A stretch of DNA of 64,000 nt. Source: an uncultured Opitutaceae bacterium. GTDB taxonomy: Bacteria; Verrucomicrobiota; Verrucomicrobiia; Opitutales; Opitutaceae. Below are positions 9,133-18,114 of the stretch, one piece after another. Made by a program: the position numbers and the translations under genes. Numbering within the stretch: the stretch's first letter is position 1; every line of letters starts with the position of its first letter. The DNA lies in contig OX638348.1 in NCBI GenBank assembly GCA_951813085.1, positions 124,001 to 188,000 on the forward strand. The letters are read 5' to 3'. Below the pieces are notes generated by a model, which saw nothing but the letters and a program-made list of their open reading frames with translations, had not been told where the DNA came from and made no database searches.

Positions 9133-9522
9133 ATGAGTCTAATGAACGTATTTAAGCCAAAAGGAACCGCTTGCAGCGCTGCAGACACGGAGCGGCTCGC
9201 TTATGCGCGGCCCCGTTATCAAATAGCCGAGAACGATGATTCGCATTTCGTCGACGTCGACCTCCCCGGTGTGGGGAAGAAGGATGTTTCGGTGACCTTG
9301 CATGACGGCGTGCTGGAGCTTGTGGGCGAACGGAAATGGGACGCGCCCAAGGGTTGGAAGGCCTTAGGGGGCAGCGACGAACGCTTCGCCTATCGCCTGC
9401 GCCTCATGGTGGGCGATCGGGTGAACGAATCGGACATCTCCGCTCAGACAAGCAATGGCGTCCTGAGGCTCGCTTTACCTAAGGAGGAAGAGAAAAAGCC
9501 GCGCAAGATAGAGATCAACTGA
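9133..9522 (+). CDS. Small heat-shock protein Hsp20 (second of a pair)
   Basis: A 129-residue alpha-crystallin protein in the same transcription unit as the preceding gene, with its own strong GAGGAGG site. The domain runs from about residue 31 (YQIAENDDSHFVDVDLPGVG) to TSNGVLRLALPK and ends with the IEI motif (PRKIEIN). Its N-terminal arm is short. It is clearly diverged from its neighbour, so this is not a recent tandem duplication, and the two may co-assemble. The transcript ends at the hairpin beginning at 9543. Confidence 0.93.
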   Translation: MSLMNVFKPKGTACSAADTERLAYARPRYQIAENDDSHFVDVDLPGVGKKDVSVTLHDGVLELVGERKWDAPKGWKALGGSDERFAYRLRLMVGDRVNESDISAQTSNGVLRLALPKEEEKKPRKIEIN

Positions 9523-9542
9523 TCTCATTGCGTGGTGGGGTT

Positions 9543-9580
9543 GCGCCGGTTCCCGGGGAGGGGAGCCGGCGCTTTTTTTT
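9543..9580 (+). terminator. Intrinsic terminator of the hsp20 operon
   Basis: A seven-base GC stem, GCGCCGG (9543-9549) with CCGGCGC (9566-9572), is followed directly by eight T residues (9573-9580). It lies 20 bases after the second hsp20 stop codon. Its position also rules out an upstream start at 9532 for the following channel gene. Confidence 0.93.
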
Positions 9581-9660
9581 GGCAAGGCAATGCGTGTTCT
9601 CCTGATCCGTTGTTGCCTTCTCTGTGCGGGAGTGTTTCAAATCCGGTCCTTCATAAATTC

Positions 9661-10938
9661 ATGAAAAGGCATTTTTTTAGGTGGTTTACAGTGGTATCGT
9701 TTTGCCTGGGACAGGCATTGGTTTGTGGGCAGGAGGCTCCGTCTGCGCCGTCCGAGCCGAGTGAGTCCATCGAAGAGGCGGCTAGCGCCTCAGGAAGCGA
9801 ATTCGCCGACATTCGGCAGGAGGCGCGCTCGAAGCTGGCCGAAATCTTCCAGGAGGATATAGGCGAAAATTCCTGGGGCAGGCTTCTAGTCAGCTTTGGC
9901 ATTATCCTGCTGACCTATGTCGCCAGGAAGATCGTGGGATACCTTTTCGAGAATTGGCTGCATCGGATAGCGGCCAAAACGTCATGGGAATTCGACGACA
10001 AGATGGTACCGGCCCTGCGAGGGCCCGTGGGGTGGATGGTGTTCGTGATCGGGCTATTCATCGCTCTCACCGTGCTCAATCTTTCGGAGGAATGGGATAC
10101 GGCGATCGTCCTCGGCGTAAAGGCGGCGACCATGACCATCGTTTTTTGGGCGATCCTTCGAGCGGTTGACGTCTTCGCGGAGACAATGATGGGACTCGCC
10201 AAGCGCCGCGACATGGCAGTCTATGGATTCATACCGCTTATCCAGAAGGCGGCCCGGACATTCTTGTTCATAGTGGCTGTGATTCTCGTGGTTCAGAACA
10301 TGGGCTATTCGGTTAGCTCGCTGTTGGCGGGACTGGGGATTGGCGGCCTTGCCGTCGCCTTGGCTGCGCAAGAAACATTGGGCAATTTCTTCGGCTCGGT
10401 TTCGCTTGTAGCGGACCGTCCTTTCAAGGTGGGGGATTGGATACAGGTGGGAAGCAAAGTGGATGGCGACGTGGAGGAGATTGGACTGCGATCGACCAAG
10501 GTGCGTACCTGGTCGAAATCCCTCATGTCCATCCCCAACAAAGTGCTGGCCAACGAGATCATCGAGAATTGGAGCCGGATGCCTAAGCGGCGGGTTAAGC
10601 AGTACATCGGGGCCACTTACAGCACGCCCGCGGATACGATGCATGACTTGGTGAAAGACATAAAGCAGCTGCTTAAGGACGACGAGGACGTGCAGCAGGA
10701 CTTCATACTAGTGAACTTCACTGACTTCGGCGACAGCTCGCTGCAGATTCTCATCTACTACTTCACTAAGACTACGGCGTGGCTGGACCACATGGACATT
10801 CGCCAACGGATCAACATCAAGATCATGAAAGCAGTGGAGGCCCGCGGCGCTTCAATGGCGTTCCCGACCCGCTCGCTGCAATTCGAGGGCGATATCGCAG
10901 AACGGATCGCGAATGGCTTGGGCCCGGAGAGGGATTGA
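9661..10938 (+). CDS. MscS-family mechanosensitive ion channel
   Basis: A 425-residue membrane channel of the small-conductance MscS superfamily, which relieves hypo-osmotic pressure. The ATG at 9661 gives a signal peptide (FRWFTVVSFCLGQALVCGQE) and a periplasmic acidic linker; a longer in-frame extension would run back across the hsp20 terminator. Four or so membrane segments follow. The pore-lining helix is GLGIGGLAVALAAQETLGNF, with the Gly/Ala packing of the family, then the beta domain (DRPFKVGDWIQVGSKVDGDV, STKVRTWSKSLMSIPN). The C-terminal alpha/beta vestibule ends near AFPTRSLQFEGD. It is monocistronic. Confidence 0.93.
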   Translation: MKRHFFRWFTVVSFCLGQALVCGQEAPSAPSEPSESIEEAASASGSEFADIRQEARSKLAEIFQEDIGENSWGRLLVSFGIILLTYVARKIVGYLFENWLHRIAAKTSWEFDDKMVPALRGPVGWMVFVIGLFIALTVLNLSEEWDTAIVLGVKAATMTIVFWAILRAVDVFAETMMGLAKRRDMAVYGFIPLIQKAARTFLFIVAVILVVQNMGYSVSSLLAGLGIGGLAVALAAQETLGNFFGSVSLVADRPFKVGDWIQVGSKVDGDVEEIGLRSTKVRTWSKSLMSIPNKVLANEIIENWSRMPKRRVKQYIGATYSTPADTMHDLVKDIKQLLKDDEDVQQDFILVNFTDFGDSSLQILIYYFTKTTAWLDHMDIRQRINIKIMKAVEARGASMAFPTRSLQFEGDIAERIANGLGPERD

Positions 10939-10956
10939 TCGCAGTCTTCCTTACGA

Positions 10957-11688
10957 TCAAGGCGTGTAGCACGCGATGTAGACGGGATTGGTCAGCACGC
11001 CCTTGGGCAGAAATCGCGTTTCGAAATGCGCGTTGGAAAGAGCGGCTTCGATTTCTTTTCTCGTAAAGAGGCCCAATCGATGGGTTTCCGTGAAGGATAG
11101 GTTCCTATTCGGAGCTTCTATATGGTAGTCGATGGTGATGACCGATACGGTTCCCTCGGTGCTCGCTTGCCGGGCTTGGAGGATGCGGGTTTGGGATTCC
11201 GGATCGAAGCTTTCGGAAGCGTCCACGAGCTCGGGCTTCCATTCGTCCGGCTCGACCCAGGGCTCCAGGATGAGCCAGCCGCCGGGCTTCAGGTGCCGGG
11301 CCATGCAATCGATGGAGGCTTGGAGGCCGTCCGCCGTCTCGGCGTAGCCGATTGAGCTGAATAGGCAGGTGAGGGCATCGTATTGCTTTGGCAGAGAAAA
11401 GGACCGCATGTCCGCGGCGGTGAACTCGCCCTGAGGGTTCTTTTTCTGGGCGATCTCGATAAGGCCAGGTTCCAGGTCGATACCGTCCACTTGGTAGCCG
11501 TAAGTCTCGGATAGGATCCGAGCGTGTTCGCCGGTCCCGCAGGCGACGTCGAGAATACTGCGCGGCTGGGTTTCTAGTTTCTCGAGAATGTAGGCGATGC
11601 GTTCGGTCTCCGTCTTGTAGTCCTTGATGGACCGATAGTGGAGATCGTACCAATTGGCGAATGGCGTGAACATCTGCTGGCTAAGCAT
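10957..11688 (-). CDS. Class I SAM-dependent methyltransferase
   Basis: A Rossmann-fold methyltransferase of about 240 residues. Motif I is ILDVACGTGEHARILSETYG, the acidic end of beta-2 is YQVDGIDLEPGLIEIAQKK, and motif II/III is YDALTCLFSSIGYAETADG followed by LKPGGWLILEPW. The substrate is not evident; family members methylate small molecules. The frame is open to 11850, but the first 55 or so codons there look non-coding. Starts at 11688 (MLSQQMFTPF) or 11673 (MFTPFANWYDL) fit homologues better, and neither has a clear ribosome-binding site. It is divergent from the peptide importer operon. Confidence 0.85.
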   Translation of the reverse strand: MLSQQMFTPFANWYDLHYRSIKDYKTETERIAYILEKLETQPRSILDVACGTGEHARILSETYGYQVDGIDLEPGLIEIAQKKNPQGEFTAADMRSFSLPKQYDALTCLFSSIGYAETADGLQASIDCMARHLKPGGWLILEPWVEPDEWKPELVDASESFDPESQTRILQARQASTEGTVSVITIDYHIEAPNRNLSFTETHRLGLFTRKEIEAALSNAHFETRFLPKGVLTNPVYIACYTP

Positions 11689-11857
11689 CCATGGGGGCAC
11701 CGCCTGGGCAATGGAAAAGACGCGGATGCTCTTGCAAGGTAAACTTACCCGATTTTTCTCAAGCCAAAACCTATTCTTGACCGTATAAACCAGGTAGAAT
11801 GGCTTTTCCCTTTTGCTTTCCCATAAACTGGCTCTAATAACCCCTTTCAACGAGATT

Positions 11858-12877
11858 ATGCGCGATTACTTTCTTAGGCGACTCCTGCTGATCCCCCCAA
11901 CACTGTTCGGCGTTACTCTAGTCGTCTTCGCTCTTACGCGTGCCGCCCCTGGAGGGCCCCTCGAAAGAGCTCTTCAAGAGGCCCAGATGGTAGGCGAATC
12001 TGGCGGCTCGTTCGCCAGTGGACAACAAGGAACGGCCCTTTCCGATGAGCAGATCCAGACGTTGAAGGAATATTATGGTTTCGATAAGCCTTGGTATGTG
12101 GCCTACGTGATTTGGTTGGGAAACCTCGCTCAAGGGGATCTGGGCGATTCGTTTCGCTATAGCGAACCGGTTTGGTCCGTCATGAAAGAGCGCTTGCCGA
12201 TTTCGGGGTTCTATGGCCTGACGACCTTGATACTTACCTACGTGGTTTGCATTCCTCTCGGTTTGCTAAAAGCCCTCAAGCATCGAACCTTCACCGACAA
12301 TGCGACGTCGGTGTTGATCTTCATAGGATACGCGATTCCCGGGTATGCGCTCGGAGCGATTTTGCTCCTTTTTTTCGCGGCCCGCCTCGAATGGTTCCCA
12401 ATGGGTGGATTTACGAGCTACAACTACGATCAACTGGGGACCTTCGAACGCGCGTTGGATATTGCCAGCCACGCCGCATTGCCCCTGACGTGCTACATGG
12501 TGGGCGCATTTGCTGTGACGACTATGCTCATGAAAAACCATCTGATGGAGAATCTGGCGGCAGACTACATGAGAACGGCGATTGCCAAGGGCGTTAGCCT
12601 GAAGAATGCGGTAAAGGGCCATGCGCTGCGCAATTCTCTCATCCCCATTGCAACCACCTTCGGGCAGAATATCACTTTTCTTATCTCAGGATCGTTCCTA
12701 ATTGAATTCATATTCGATATCGATGGCTTTGGGCTACTCGGGTTGAACTCGTTGCTGGATCGCGACTATCCTGTTGTAATGGGGGTTGTCTTCCTGGCTT
12801 CCCTTCTCCTTATGATCGGCAACATTCTCTCGGATATCCTCGTTGCTTTGGTCGACCCCCGCATTCGTTTCGAATAG
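11858..12877 (+). CDS. yejB: Peptide ABC transporter permease, YejB/DppB type
   Basis: A 339-residue inner-membrane permease and the first gene of a five-gene importer. It begins MRDYFLRRLLLIPPTLFGVT, typical of the DppB/YejB N-terminal helix, and continues through TRAAPGGPLERALQEAQ, the extracytoplasmic insert characteristic of YejB-like subunits. Six membrane helices follow, with an EAA-type loop (YMRTAIAKGVSLKNAVKGHA) that contacts the ATPase. ATG 11858 is chosen because upstream in-frame sequence lacks protein character. The next permease begins 10 bases after this stop. In this family, imported substrates are oligopeptides such as murein peptides or microcin C-like compounds. Confidence 0.93.
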   Translation: MRDYFLRRLLLIPPTLFGVTLVVFALTRAAPGGPLERALQEAQMVGESGGSFASGQQGTALSDEQIQTLKEYYGFDKPWYVAYVIWLGNLAQGDLGDSFRYSEPVWSVMKERLPISGFYGLTTLILTYVVCIPLGLLKALKHRTFTDNATSVLIFIGYAIPGYALGAILLLFFAARLEWFPMGGFTSYNYDQLGTFERALDIASHAALPLTCYMVGAFAVTTMLMKNHLMENLAADYMRTAIAKGVSLKNAVKGHALRNSLIPIATTFGQNITFLISGSFLIEFIFDIDGFGLLGLNSLLDRDYPVVMGVVFLASLLLMIGNILSDILVALVDPRIRFE

Positions 12878-12887
12878 GCAATATAAG

Positions 12888-13973
12888 ATGGCGTTTAAAT
12901 TGAGGCTAAACCCAATCACCATTCGCCGCTTGAAGCGTTTTCGCGCTATCAAGCGCGGGTTTTATGCTTTTCTAGCCCTCTGTGTCGCCAGCATTGGATC
13001 GCTCGGATTAGAGCTAGTCGCTAACAGTAGAGCGTTGATCGTGTCCTATGATGGGTCGCTTTCGTTTCCCACTTATGGAGGGGTAAAACTCGGAAGCGCT
13101 TACGGCTTGGAGGGCGATGCGGCCAATACTCCAGTCAATTATCGGGAACTAAGAGAGCGTTTTAGAAACGAAGGGAAGGGGAATTGGGTCTTGATGCCTT
13201 TGGTCGAGTACAATCCAAACGAGAACAACTCCTATGAGGGAATCTTACGCGCGACGGCTCCGTCATGGGATCGTGGGCATTATTTGGGTACGGATACGAC
13301 GGGTCGCGATGTTTTGGCGCGATTGCTCTACGGATTTCGAATTGCGATCTTCTTTGCTTTGGCATTTTCGATTCTCGTCTACGCTATTGGCATACTGATT
13401 GGTTGCCTGATGGGCTATTTCGGAGGCTGGTTCGATCTAATCGCCCAGCGCTTTATCGAGATTTGGTCCAATATTCCTTTCCTGTATACCGTTATCATCG
13501 TTTTCTCGATACTGCCGTTGTCCCTGGGGCTGTTTTCTAGGGTCACCGTACTTCTCCTCGCTCTTGTTGCGTTCTCTTGGGTGGGGTTGACCTATTACAT
13601 GAGAACCGCGGCCTACAAAGAAAAGGCGCGTGACTATACGCAGGCAGCCATAGCGCTCGGAGCTAGTCCGCTTAGAGTGGTGTTTCGGCATATACTTCCG
13701 AATTCGCTGGCAACGATAGTAACCTTTTTACCGTTTATGGTAGCGAGCGCGATAACCTCGGTAACCGCATTGGACTTTCTGGGATTCGGCTTTCCGCCAC
13801 CGACACCAAGTATGGGCGAGTTGCTAAAGCAAGGGACCGATAACCTAAGTACGGCGCCATGGATTGTGACAGCTGCATTCATTTCTTTGGTTTTGATTCT
13901 AACCTTGGTCACCTTCGTTGGAGAAGCGATTCGAGAAGCATTCGACCCTAAAAAATTCACACTGTATCAATAA
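12888..13973 (+). CDS. yejE: Peptide ABC transporter permease, YejE/DppC type
   Basis: A 361-residue second permease. After one N-terminal membrane helix (YAFLALCVASIGSLGLELV) comes a long periplasmic insert (about residues 45-120, IVSYDGSLSFPTYGGVKLG) characteristic of YejE and absent from ordinary DppC. It contains LGTDTTGRDVLARLLYGFRI, the entry to the core domain. The EAA loop is YTQAAIALGASPLRVVFRH. The stop codon overlaps the next start as TAATG, indicating translational coupling with the binding-protein gene. Confidence 0.93.
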   Translation: MAFKLRLNPITIRRLKRFRAIKRGFYAFLALCVASIGSLGLELVANSRALIVSYDGSLSFPTYGGVKLGSAYGLEGDAANTPVNYRELRERFRNEGKGNWVLMPLVEYNPNENNSYEGILRATAPSWDRGHYLGTDTTGRDVLARLLYGFRIAIFFALAFSILVYAIGILIGCLMGYFGGWFDLIAQRFIEIWSNIPFLYTVIIVFSILPLSLGLFSRVTVLLLALVAFSWVGLTYYMRTAAYKEKARDYTQAAIALGASPLRVVFRHILPNSLATIVTFLPFMVASAITSVTALDFLGFGFPPPTPSMGELLKQGTDNLSTAPWIVTAAFISLVLILTLVTFVGEAIREAFDPKKFTLYQ

Positions 13974-15970
13974 TGAAAATACAAAATATAAGATACTCCG
14001 CAGTTCTTTTGATCGGAATTGCGATGATAGGAACCTTAATAGTGGGTTGTGGGAAAAAAGAAGACGCTGAAGCTGAGTTTCCGGCTTTCGACAATGAAGA
14101 GGTAGTGCAGGCCTACTATGCCGAGCATAGCGATTTCTTCCGATTCAAGGAAGCGAGCGACTTGCCGGGCAATCTCGATTGGGAAGATGGGAACGAGCTG
14201 CCCGATATTGGGTCCCCGAAAGCGAAAAAGGGCGGAGTCTCCTACGGGCGCATTCTGGATTTTCCTCGTACGCTGCGAACTATTGGACCGGATTCAAACG
14301 GTAGTTTTCGACGCTATATTCTGGACGACAACGTCATGAATTTCGCTAAGAGACACCCCAACGTGACAAAAACGCGATCCATCGGGTTTCACTATTTTCC
14401 GGGAGTTGCGGATCGATGGGCAGTAAATATGGAAGCGAAAACGGTTTACGTCCATATCGACGACGAGGCCGAATGGTCGAATGGGGACCCCATTACGGCC
14501 GATGATGTCGCCTTCATGTTCTATTTCTACCAGTCGCCGCACCATAAGCAGATCTGGTATCACGACTGGTATGGCTTCGGCATCAACTACGAGAATCTGA
14601 CGATTTACGATGAGAAGACCTTCTCCATCAAGCTTGTCGAACGGCGGCCGGACCTGCTAAGTCGAGTCCTCGAGCTCAATCCAATGCCACGCGAGTTCTT
14701 TCGAGAATATGGCGAGGACTATATTGATCGCTATCAGTGGCGCAATGTGCCCACTTCTGGGGCCTACTACGTTGAGGCGGACGACATAAAAAAGGGTCGG
14801 TCGATAGCTCTCACTCGGAAGGTAGATTGGTGGGCTAAAGATAGGAAATTTTGGAGAAACCGCTACAATTTTGACAAGGTGGTGATGACTGTGGTGCGAG
14901 ATACGCCGAAGGCCTTGGAAATGTTTCTCAAAGGGGAACTCGACGCTTTCCCATTGAGTCTCGCGGAGTATTGGTACGACAAGGTTAGCGACGACAATCC
15001 GAATGTCCAAAACGGATATATCAAAAAAGCTACTTTTTTCAATCAGTACCCAAGACCTACATACGGATTTTGGATGAATGAATCCAAGCCATTGCTCGAC
15101 AACAATGATATCCGCGTCGGCTTGAATTTCGCCACGAATTGGCAAAAAATATGCGACGAGTATTTTCGTGGAGACGCAACGAGAATGCGTACGACCGCTG
15201 ATGGATTTGGTGATTTCACTCATCCGACCCTGCAGCCCCGTCCCTTCGATACGGAAAAGGCTCTGGAAGCGTTCGCTCGAGCGGGATTCGATAAGCGAGG
15301 TGACGATGGGATTCTGATGAATTCGGATGGTCAGCGGTTGTCAATTACCGTTTCTACAGGATATAAGCACTTTCAGGATCTTCTGACGATAATCAAGGAA
15401 GAGGCGGCGAAGTGCGGCGTTGAATACAATCTGCAGGTGCTGGATGGAACTGCTGGATGGAAGCTCGTCCAGGAGAAAAAGCATGAAATCCACTTTTCCG
15501 CTTTTGGCGTTAGTGCGGAGATGTTTCCTCGATACAAGGACTTTTACCATTCTTCCCGCGCCTACGACAAAGCGTTTAATGCTGACGGATCCGTTAATCC
15601 GGATCGGCAGCCCAAGGCTCAAACCAATAACTTGCAGGTGGTAGCGAGCCATGATTTGGACGCTATGATCGAACAGTATGACAATTCGGAGGATGTGGAC
15701 GAAATGATAGGGCTCGCTCGGATGCTAGAAGAACGAATATTTGACCAAGCATCCTTCATACCAGGATTCGTATTGCCGACCTATCGCATTGGTTACTGGC
15801 GATGGCGACATTACCCTGACGACTTCAACGTTAAGCTAAGTAGCTATGCGGGTGAATTCTGGTTGTCTTGGATGGATGAGGCTGCAAAGGAAGAAACGCT
15901 CAAAGCGAAACGAAACGGAGTTTCGTTCGAGCCTTCGATCGTTGTGTACGACCAATACAAAGAGGACTGA
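13973..15970 (+). CDS. yejA: Extracellular solute-binding lipoprotein, family 5 (YejA type)
   Basis: A 665-residue periplasmic receptor of the importer. It has a lipoprotein signal ending in a lipobox-like LIVGC (Cys near residue 26), so it is probably lipid-anchored. The family-5 binding fold is evident from KKGGVSYGRILDFPRTLRT, DEAEWSNGDPITADDVAFMF, NVPTSGAYYVEADDIKKG, NDIRVGLNFATNWQKICDEY and the C-terminal SFIPGFVLPTYRIGYWRW. The size and the placement between permeases and ATPases match YejA-type receptors. It is translationally coupled to yejE. The substrate is probably a peptide, but specificity cannot be read from sequence. Confidence 0.92.
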   Translation: MKIQNIRYSAVLLIGIAMIGTLIVGCGKKEDAEAEFPAFDNEEVVQAYYAEHSDFFRFKEASDLPGNLDWEDGNELPDIGSPKAKKGGVSYGRILDFPRTLRTIGPDSNGSFRRYILDDNVMNFAKRHPNVTKTRSIGFHYFPGVADRWAVNMEAKTVYVHIDDEAEWSNGDPITADDVAFMFYFYQSPHHKQIWYHDWYGFGINYENLTIYDEKTFSIKLVERRPDLLSRVLELNPMPREFFREYGEDYIDRYQWRNVPTSGAYYVEADDIKKGRSIALTRKVDWWAKDRKFWRNRYNFDKVVMTVVRDTPKALEMFLKGELDAFPLSLAEYWYDKVSDDNPNVQNGYIKKATFFNQYPRPTYGFWMNESKPLLDNNDIRVGLNFATNWQKICDEYFRGDATRMRTTADGFGDFTHPTLQPRPFDTEKALEAFARAGFDKRGDDGILMNSDGQRLSITVSTGYKHFQDLLTIIKEEAAKCGVEYNLQVLDGTAGWKLVQEKKHEIHFSAFGVSAEMFPRYKDFYHSSRAYDKAFNADGSVNPDRQPKAQTNNLQVVASHDLDAMIEQYDNSEDVDEMIGLARMLEERIFDQASFIPGFVLPTYRIGYWRWRHYPDDFNVKLSSYAGEFWLSWMDEAAKEETLKAKRNGVSFEPSIVVYDQYKED

Positions 15971-15972
15971 TT

Positions 15973-16983
15973 TTGACTGATAAAGTGGATACGCTTCTTG
16001 AAGTCGATGGCCTGTCAGTTGGATTCGATACCGACGATGGGCGAGTCGAAGCGGTAGACAGAGTAGGATTTTCAGTGGCCCGTGGCGAAACCGTCGGGAT
16101 CGTCGGAGAATCGGGATGCGGCAAAAGCGTCACAGCGCTTTCGATCATGAGGTTGCTCCCTCAACCGATGGGGAAAGTCCTGGGAGGTCGTATCCTATTC
16201 AAGGGTCGAGATCTGTTGGAGGCGTCCGCAGAGGAAATGCATTCAATCCGAGGAAATGAGATTGGAATGGTCTTTCAGGAGCCGATGACTGCCCTGAACC
16301 CAGTTCAGCGAATCGGCAATCAGCTGAGCGAGTGTTTTTTGCTGCACTACCTTGGGATAACGAAGAAAGAGGCATGGAATCGATCGATCGAGGCCTTGAA
16401 GCGCGTCGGAATCCCTTCCCCTGAAATCCGCGTGTCCGAATACCCTCATCAGCTTTCGGGTGGCATGAGGCAAAGGGTCGTGATCGCAATCGCTCTCGCT
16501 TGCGATCCGGATTTGTTAATTTGCGACGAGCCGACGACGGCGCTGGATGTGACGGTTCAAGCGCAGATTCTGGACTTAATAAAATCATTGCAAGCCGAGT
16601 TGGGCATGTCGGTGATTATGATAACGCATGATATGGGCGTAATCGCGGAAATCTGCGACTCGATGGTTGTCATGTACGCATGTCGGGTCGCCGAACGCGG
16701 TCCGATCAAGACTTTGTTCGCGAATCCGAAACACCGCTACACGCGAGGTCTGCTCGATTCGATTCCCGTGCTGGATTCTCCGCATAAGCAAAAACTCAAT
16801 ACGATTGATGGGACGGTGCCGGGATTAAGTGAAATGCCAGTGGGCGCGCGCTTCGCGGCTCGATCGACGCACTGTGATGTCAGTAGCTATCTCAATTCAA
16901 AGGAATACCAAACCGTGAGGCCAAATCTCATTGAGATAGAGCCGGGTCATTGGGTAGAGGATTGCGAAGTCGTTCGCGTGTAG
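15973..16983 (+). CDS. dppD: Peptide ABC transporter ATP-binding protein, DppD type
   Basis: A 336-residue ATPase from a TTG start two bases after the receptor gene. It has Walker [10 protein letters not shown]-loop FQEPMTALNP, signature LSGGMRQR, Walker B LLICDEPTTALD and the H-loop MITHDMG. The C-terminal extension that in oligopeptide ATPases normally carries a cysteine-rich motif is atypical here. Where homologues have GCxFxxRCP, this protein reads VGARFAARSTHCDVSSYL and keeps only isolated cysteines. It pairs with the following gene; together they replace the fused YejF of enterobacteria. Confidence 0.92.
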   Translation: MTDKVDTLLEVDGLSVGFDTDDGRVEAVDRVGFSVARGETVGIVGESGCGKSVTALSIMRLLPQPMGKVLGGRILFKGRDLLEASAEEMHSIRGNEIGMVFQEPMTALNPVQRIGNQLSECFLLHYLGITKKEAWNRSIEALKRVGIPSPEIRVSEYPHQLSGGMRQRVVIAIALACDPDLLICDEPTTALDVTVQAQILDLIKSLQAELGMSVIMITHDMGVIAEICDSMVVMYACRVAERGPIKTLFANPKHRYTRGLLDSIPVLDSPHKQKLNTIDGTVPGLSEMPVGARFAARSTHCDVSSYLNSKEYQTVRPNLIEIEPGHWVEDCEVVRV

Positions 16984-16986
16984 AGC

Positions 16987-18075
16987 ATGAATCGAGAAGC
17001 GACAGGTGAATCTGACTACCTCCTAGAAGTGGAGGACCTCAAGGTGCACTTCCCCGTACGTTCGGGCGTATTTGCGCGGGCTAGGAATTGGTGCAAAGCC
17101 GTGGACGGCATCAGCATTAGGATTAGATCCGGTGAAACTTACGGCCTCGTGGGCGAGTCTGGATGTGGCAAGTCGACCCTAGGGAAAGCTATTTGCAAAT
17201 TGCTCAAGCCGACCTCAGGAAAAATTCGTTTCGATGGGTTTGATCTGACCTCTGCAAGCCGGAAGGAGATGCAGCCTTACCGAAGGGATATTCAGTTTAT
17301 TTTTCAAGACCCGGCTGAATCGTTGAACTCCCGCTTTTCAGTCCGCGAGATTTTTGAGGAACCTTTCGTGATCCACAAAATGGGTGATTCAGCGGAACGT
17401 AGTCGAAAAGTGAATGCGCTGCTCGACAAGGTAGGATTGCCTCGATCATCCGCCGATCGCTTTCCCTTTGAATTTTCAGGTGGGCAACGACAGAGGATTG
17501 GCATCGCTCGAGCGATCGCGTTGGAACCGAAACTGATCGTTTGCGATGAGCCGGTTTCCGCTTTGGACGTATCCGTTCAAAGCCAGATCTTGAATCTGCT
17601 AATGGATATTCAAAGTGAAATGGGGCTCTCGTATATGTTCATTGCTCACGATCTCGCAGTCGTCCGCGTAATATCCGATCGCATCGGTGTCATGTACCTT
17701 GGGAATATCGTGGAGGAAGCTTCGGCGACGGAATTGTTTACAAATCCGTTGCATGAATACACTAAAGCCCTGATATCCGCCATTCCAATACCGGACCCAA
17801 CGTTTCAAGGAGAACGCGTGTTGCTCAGAGGTGATGTGCCTTCTCCGATTGATCCCCCACCAGGCTGCGCCTTCGCTCGCCGAAGCCCGATCGAAGTGAG
17901 CGAAGAAGTTGCCTCGCAGCCGAGCGAATATATTCAAGCCAGCGAGGGCCACTGGGTAGAGGTCCATCCGGCGACCGTCCGAAACTATGATGAGCCAAAG
18001 GCGCATCCGCGGCCCACCGTAAATCCGTTGGCGGAGCCCCCTGAGGCTCCAAATCCCAAATTGGGTGGACTCTGA
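16987..18075 (+). CDS. dppF: Peptide ABC transporter ATP-binding protein, DppF type
   Basis: A 362-residue partner ATPase and the last gene of the importer operon. The opening [16 protein letters not shown] is typical of the DppF/OppF group. Walker A is [10 protein letters not shown]-loop [10 protein letters not shown], signature FSGGQRQR, Walker [13 protein letters not shown] and H-loop FIAHDLAVV. At the C-terminus the family motif is again degenerate: [18 protein letters not shown] keeps one Cys of the usual set. A Pro-rich tail ([16 protein letters not shown]) extends beyond homologues. The ATG lies three bases after the dppD stop. Confidence 0.92.
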   Translation: MNREATGESDYLLEVEDLKVHFPVRSGVFARARNWCKAVDGISIRIRSGETYGLVGESGCGKSTLGKAICKLLKPTSGKIRFDGFDLTSASRKEMQPYRRDIQFIFQDPAESLNSRFSVREIFEEPFVIHKMGDSAERSRKVNALLDKVGLPRSSADRFPFEFSGGQRQRIGIARAIALEPKLIVCDEPVSALDVSVQSQILNLLMDIQSEMGLSYMFIAHDLAVVRVISDRIGVMYLGNIVEEASATELFTNPLHEYTKALISAIPIPDPTFQGERVLLRGDVPSPIDPPPGCAFARRSPIEVSEEVASQPSEYIQASEGHWVEVHPATVRNYDEPKAHPRPTVNPLAEPPEAPNPKLGGL

Positions 18076-18114
18076 TCAGACTAGATCCGTCACTGGTTGA
18101 AGGAATGTGATAAA

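Noticed and set aside
9532..9660. N-terminal extension of the MscS gene starting at 9532
   Set aside because: It would be translated through the hsp20 terminator hairpin, and the ATG at 9661 gives a proper signal peptide.
11689..11850. N-terminal extension of the methyltransferase to 11850
   Set aside because: The extra 54 residues look like translated promoter DNA and overlap the region needed for the divergent importer promoter.
18066..18082. Terminator after the peptide importer operon
   Set aside because: There is a 10-base palindrome (TCTGATCAGA) but no T-run follows, so it is not a convincing intrinsic terminator.
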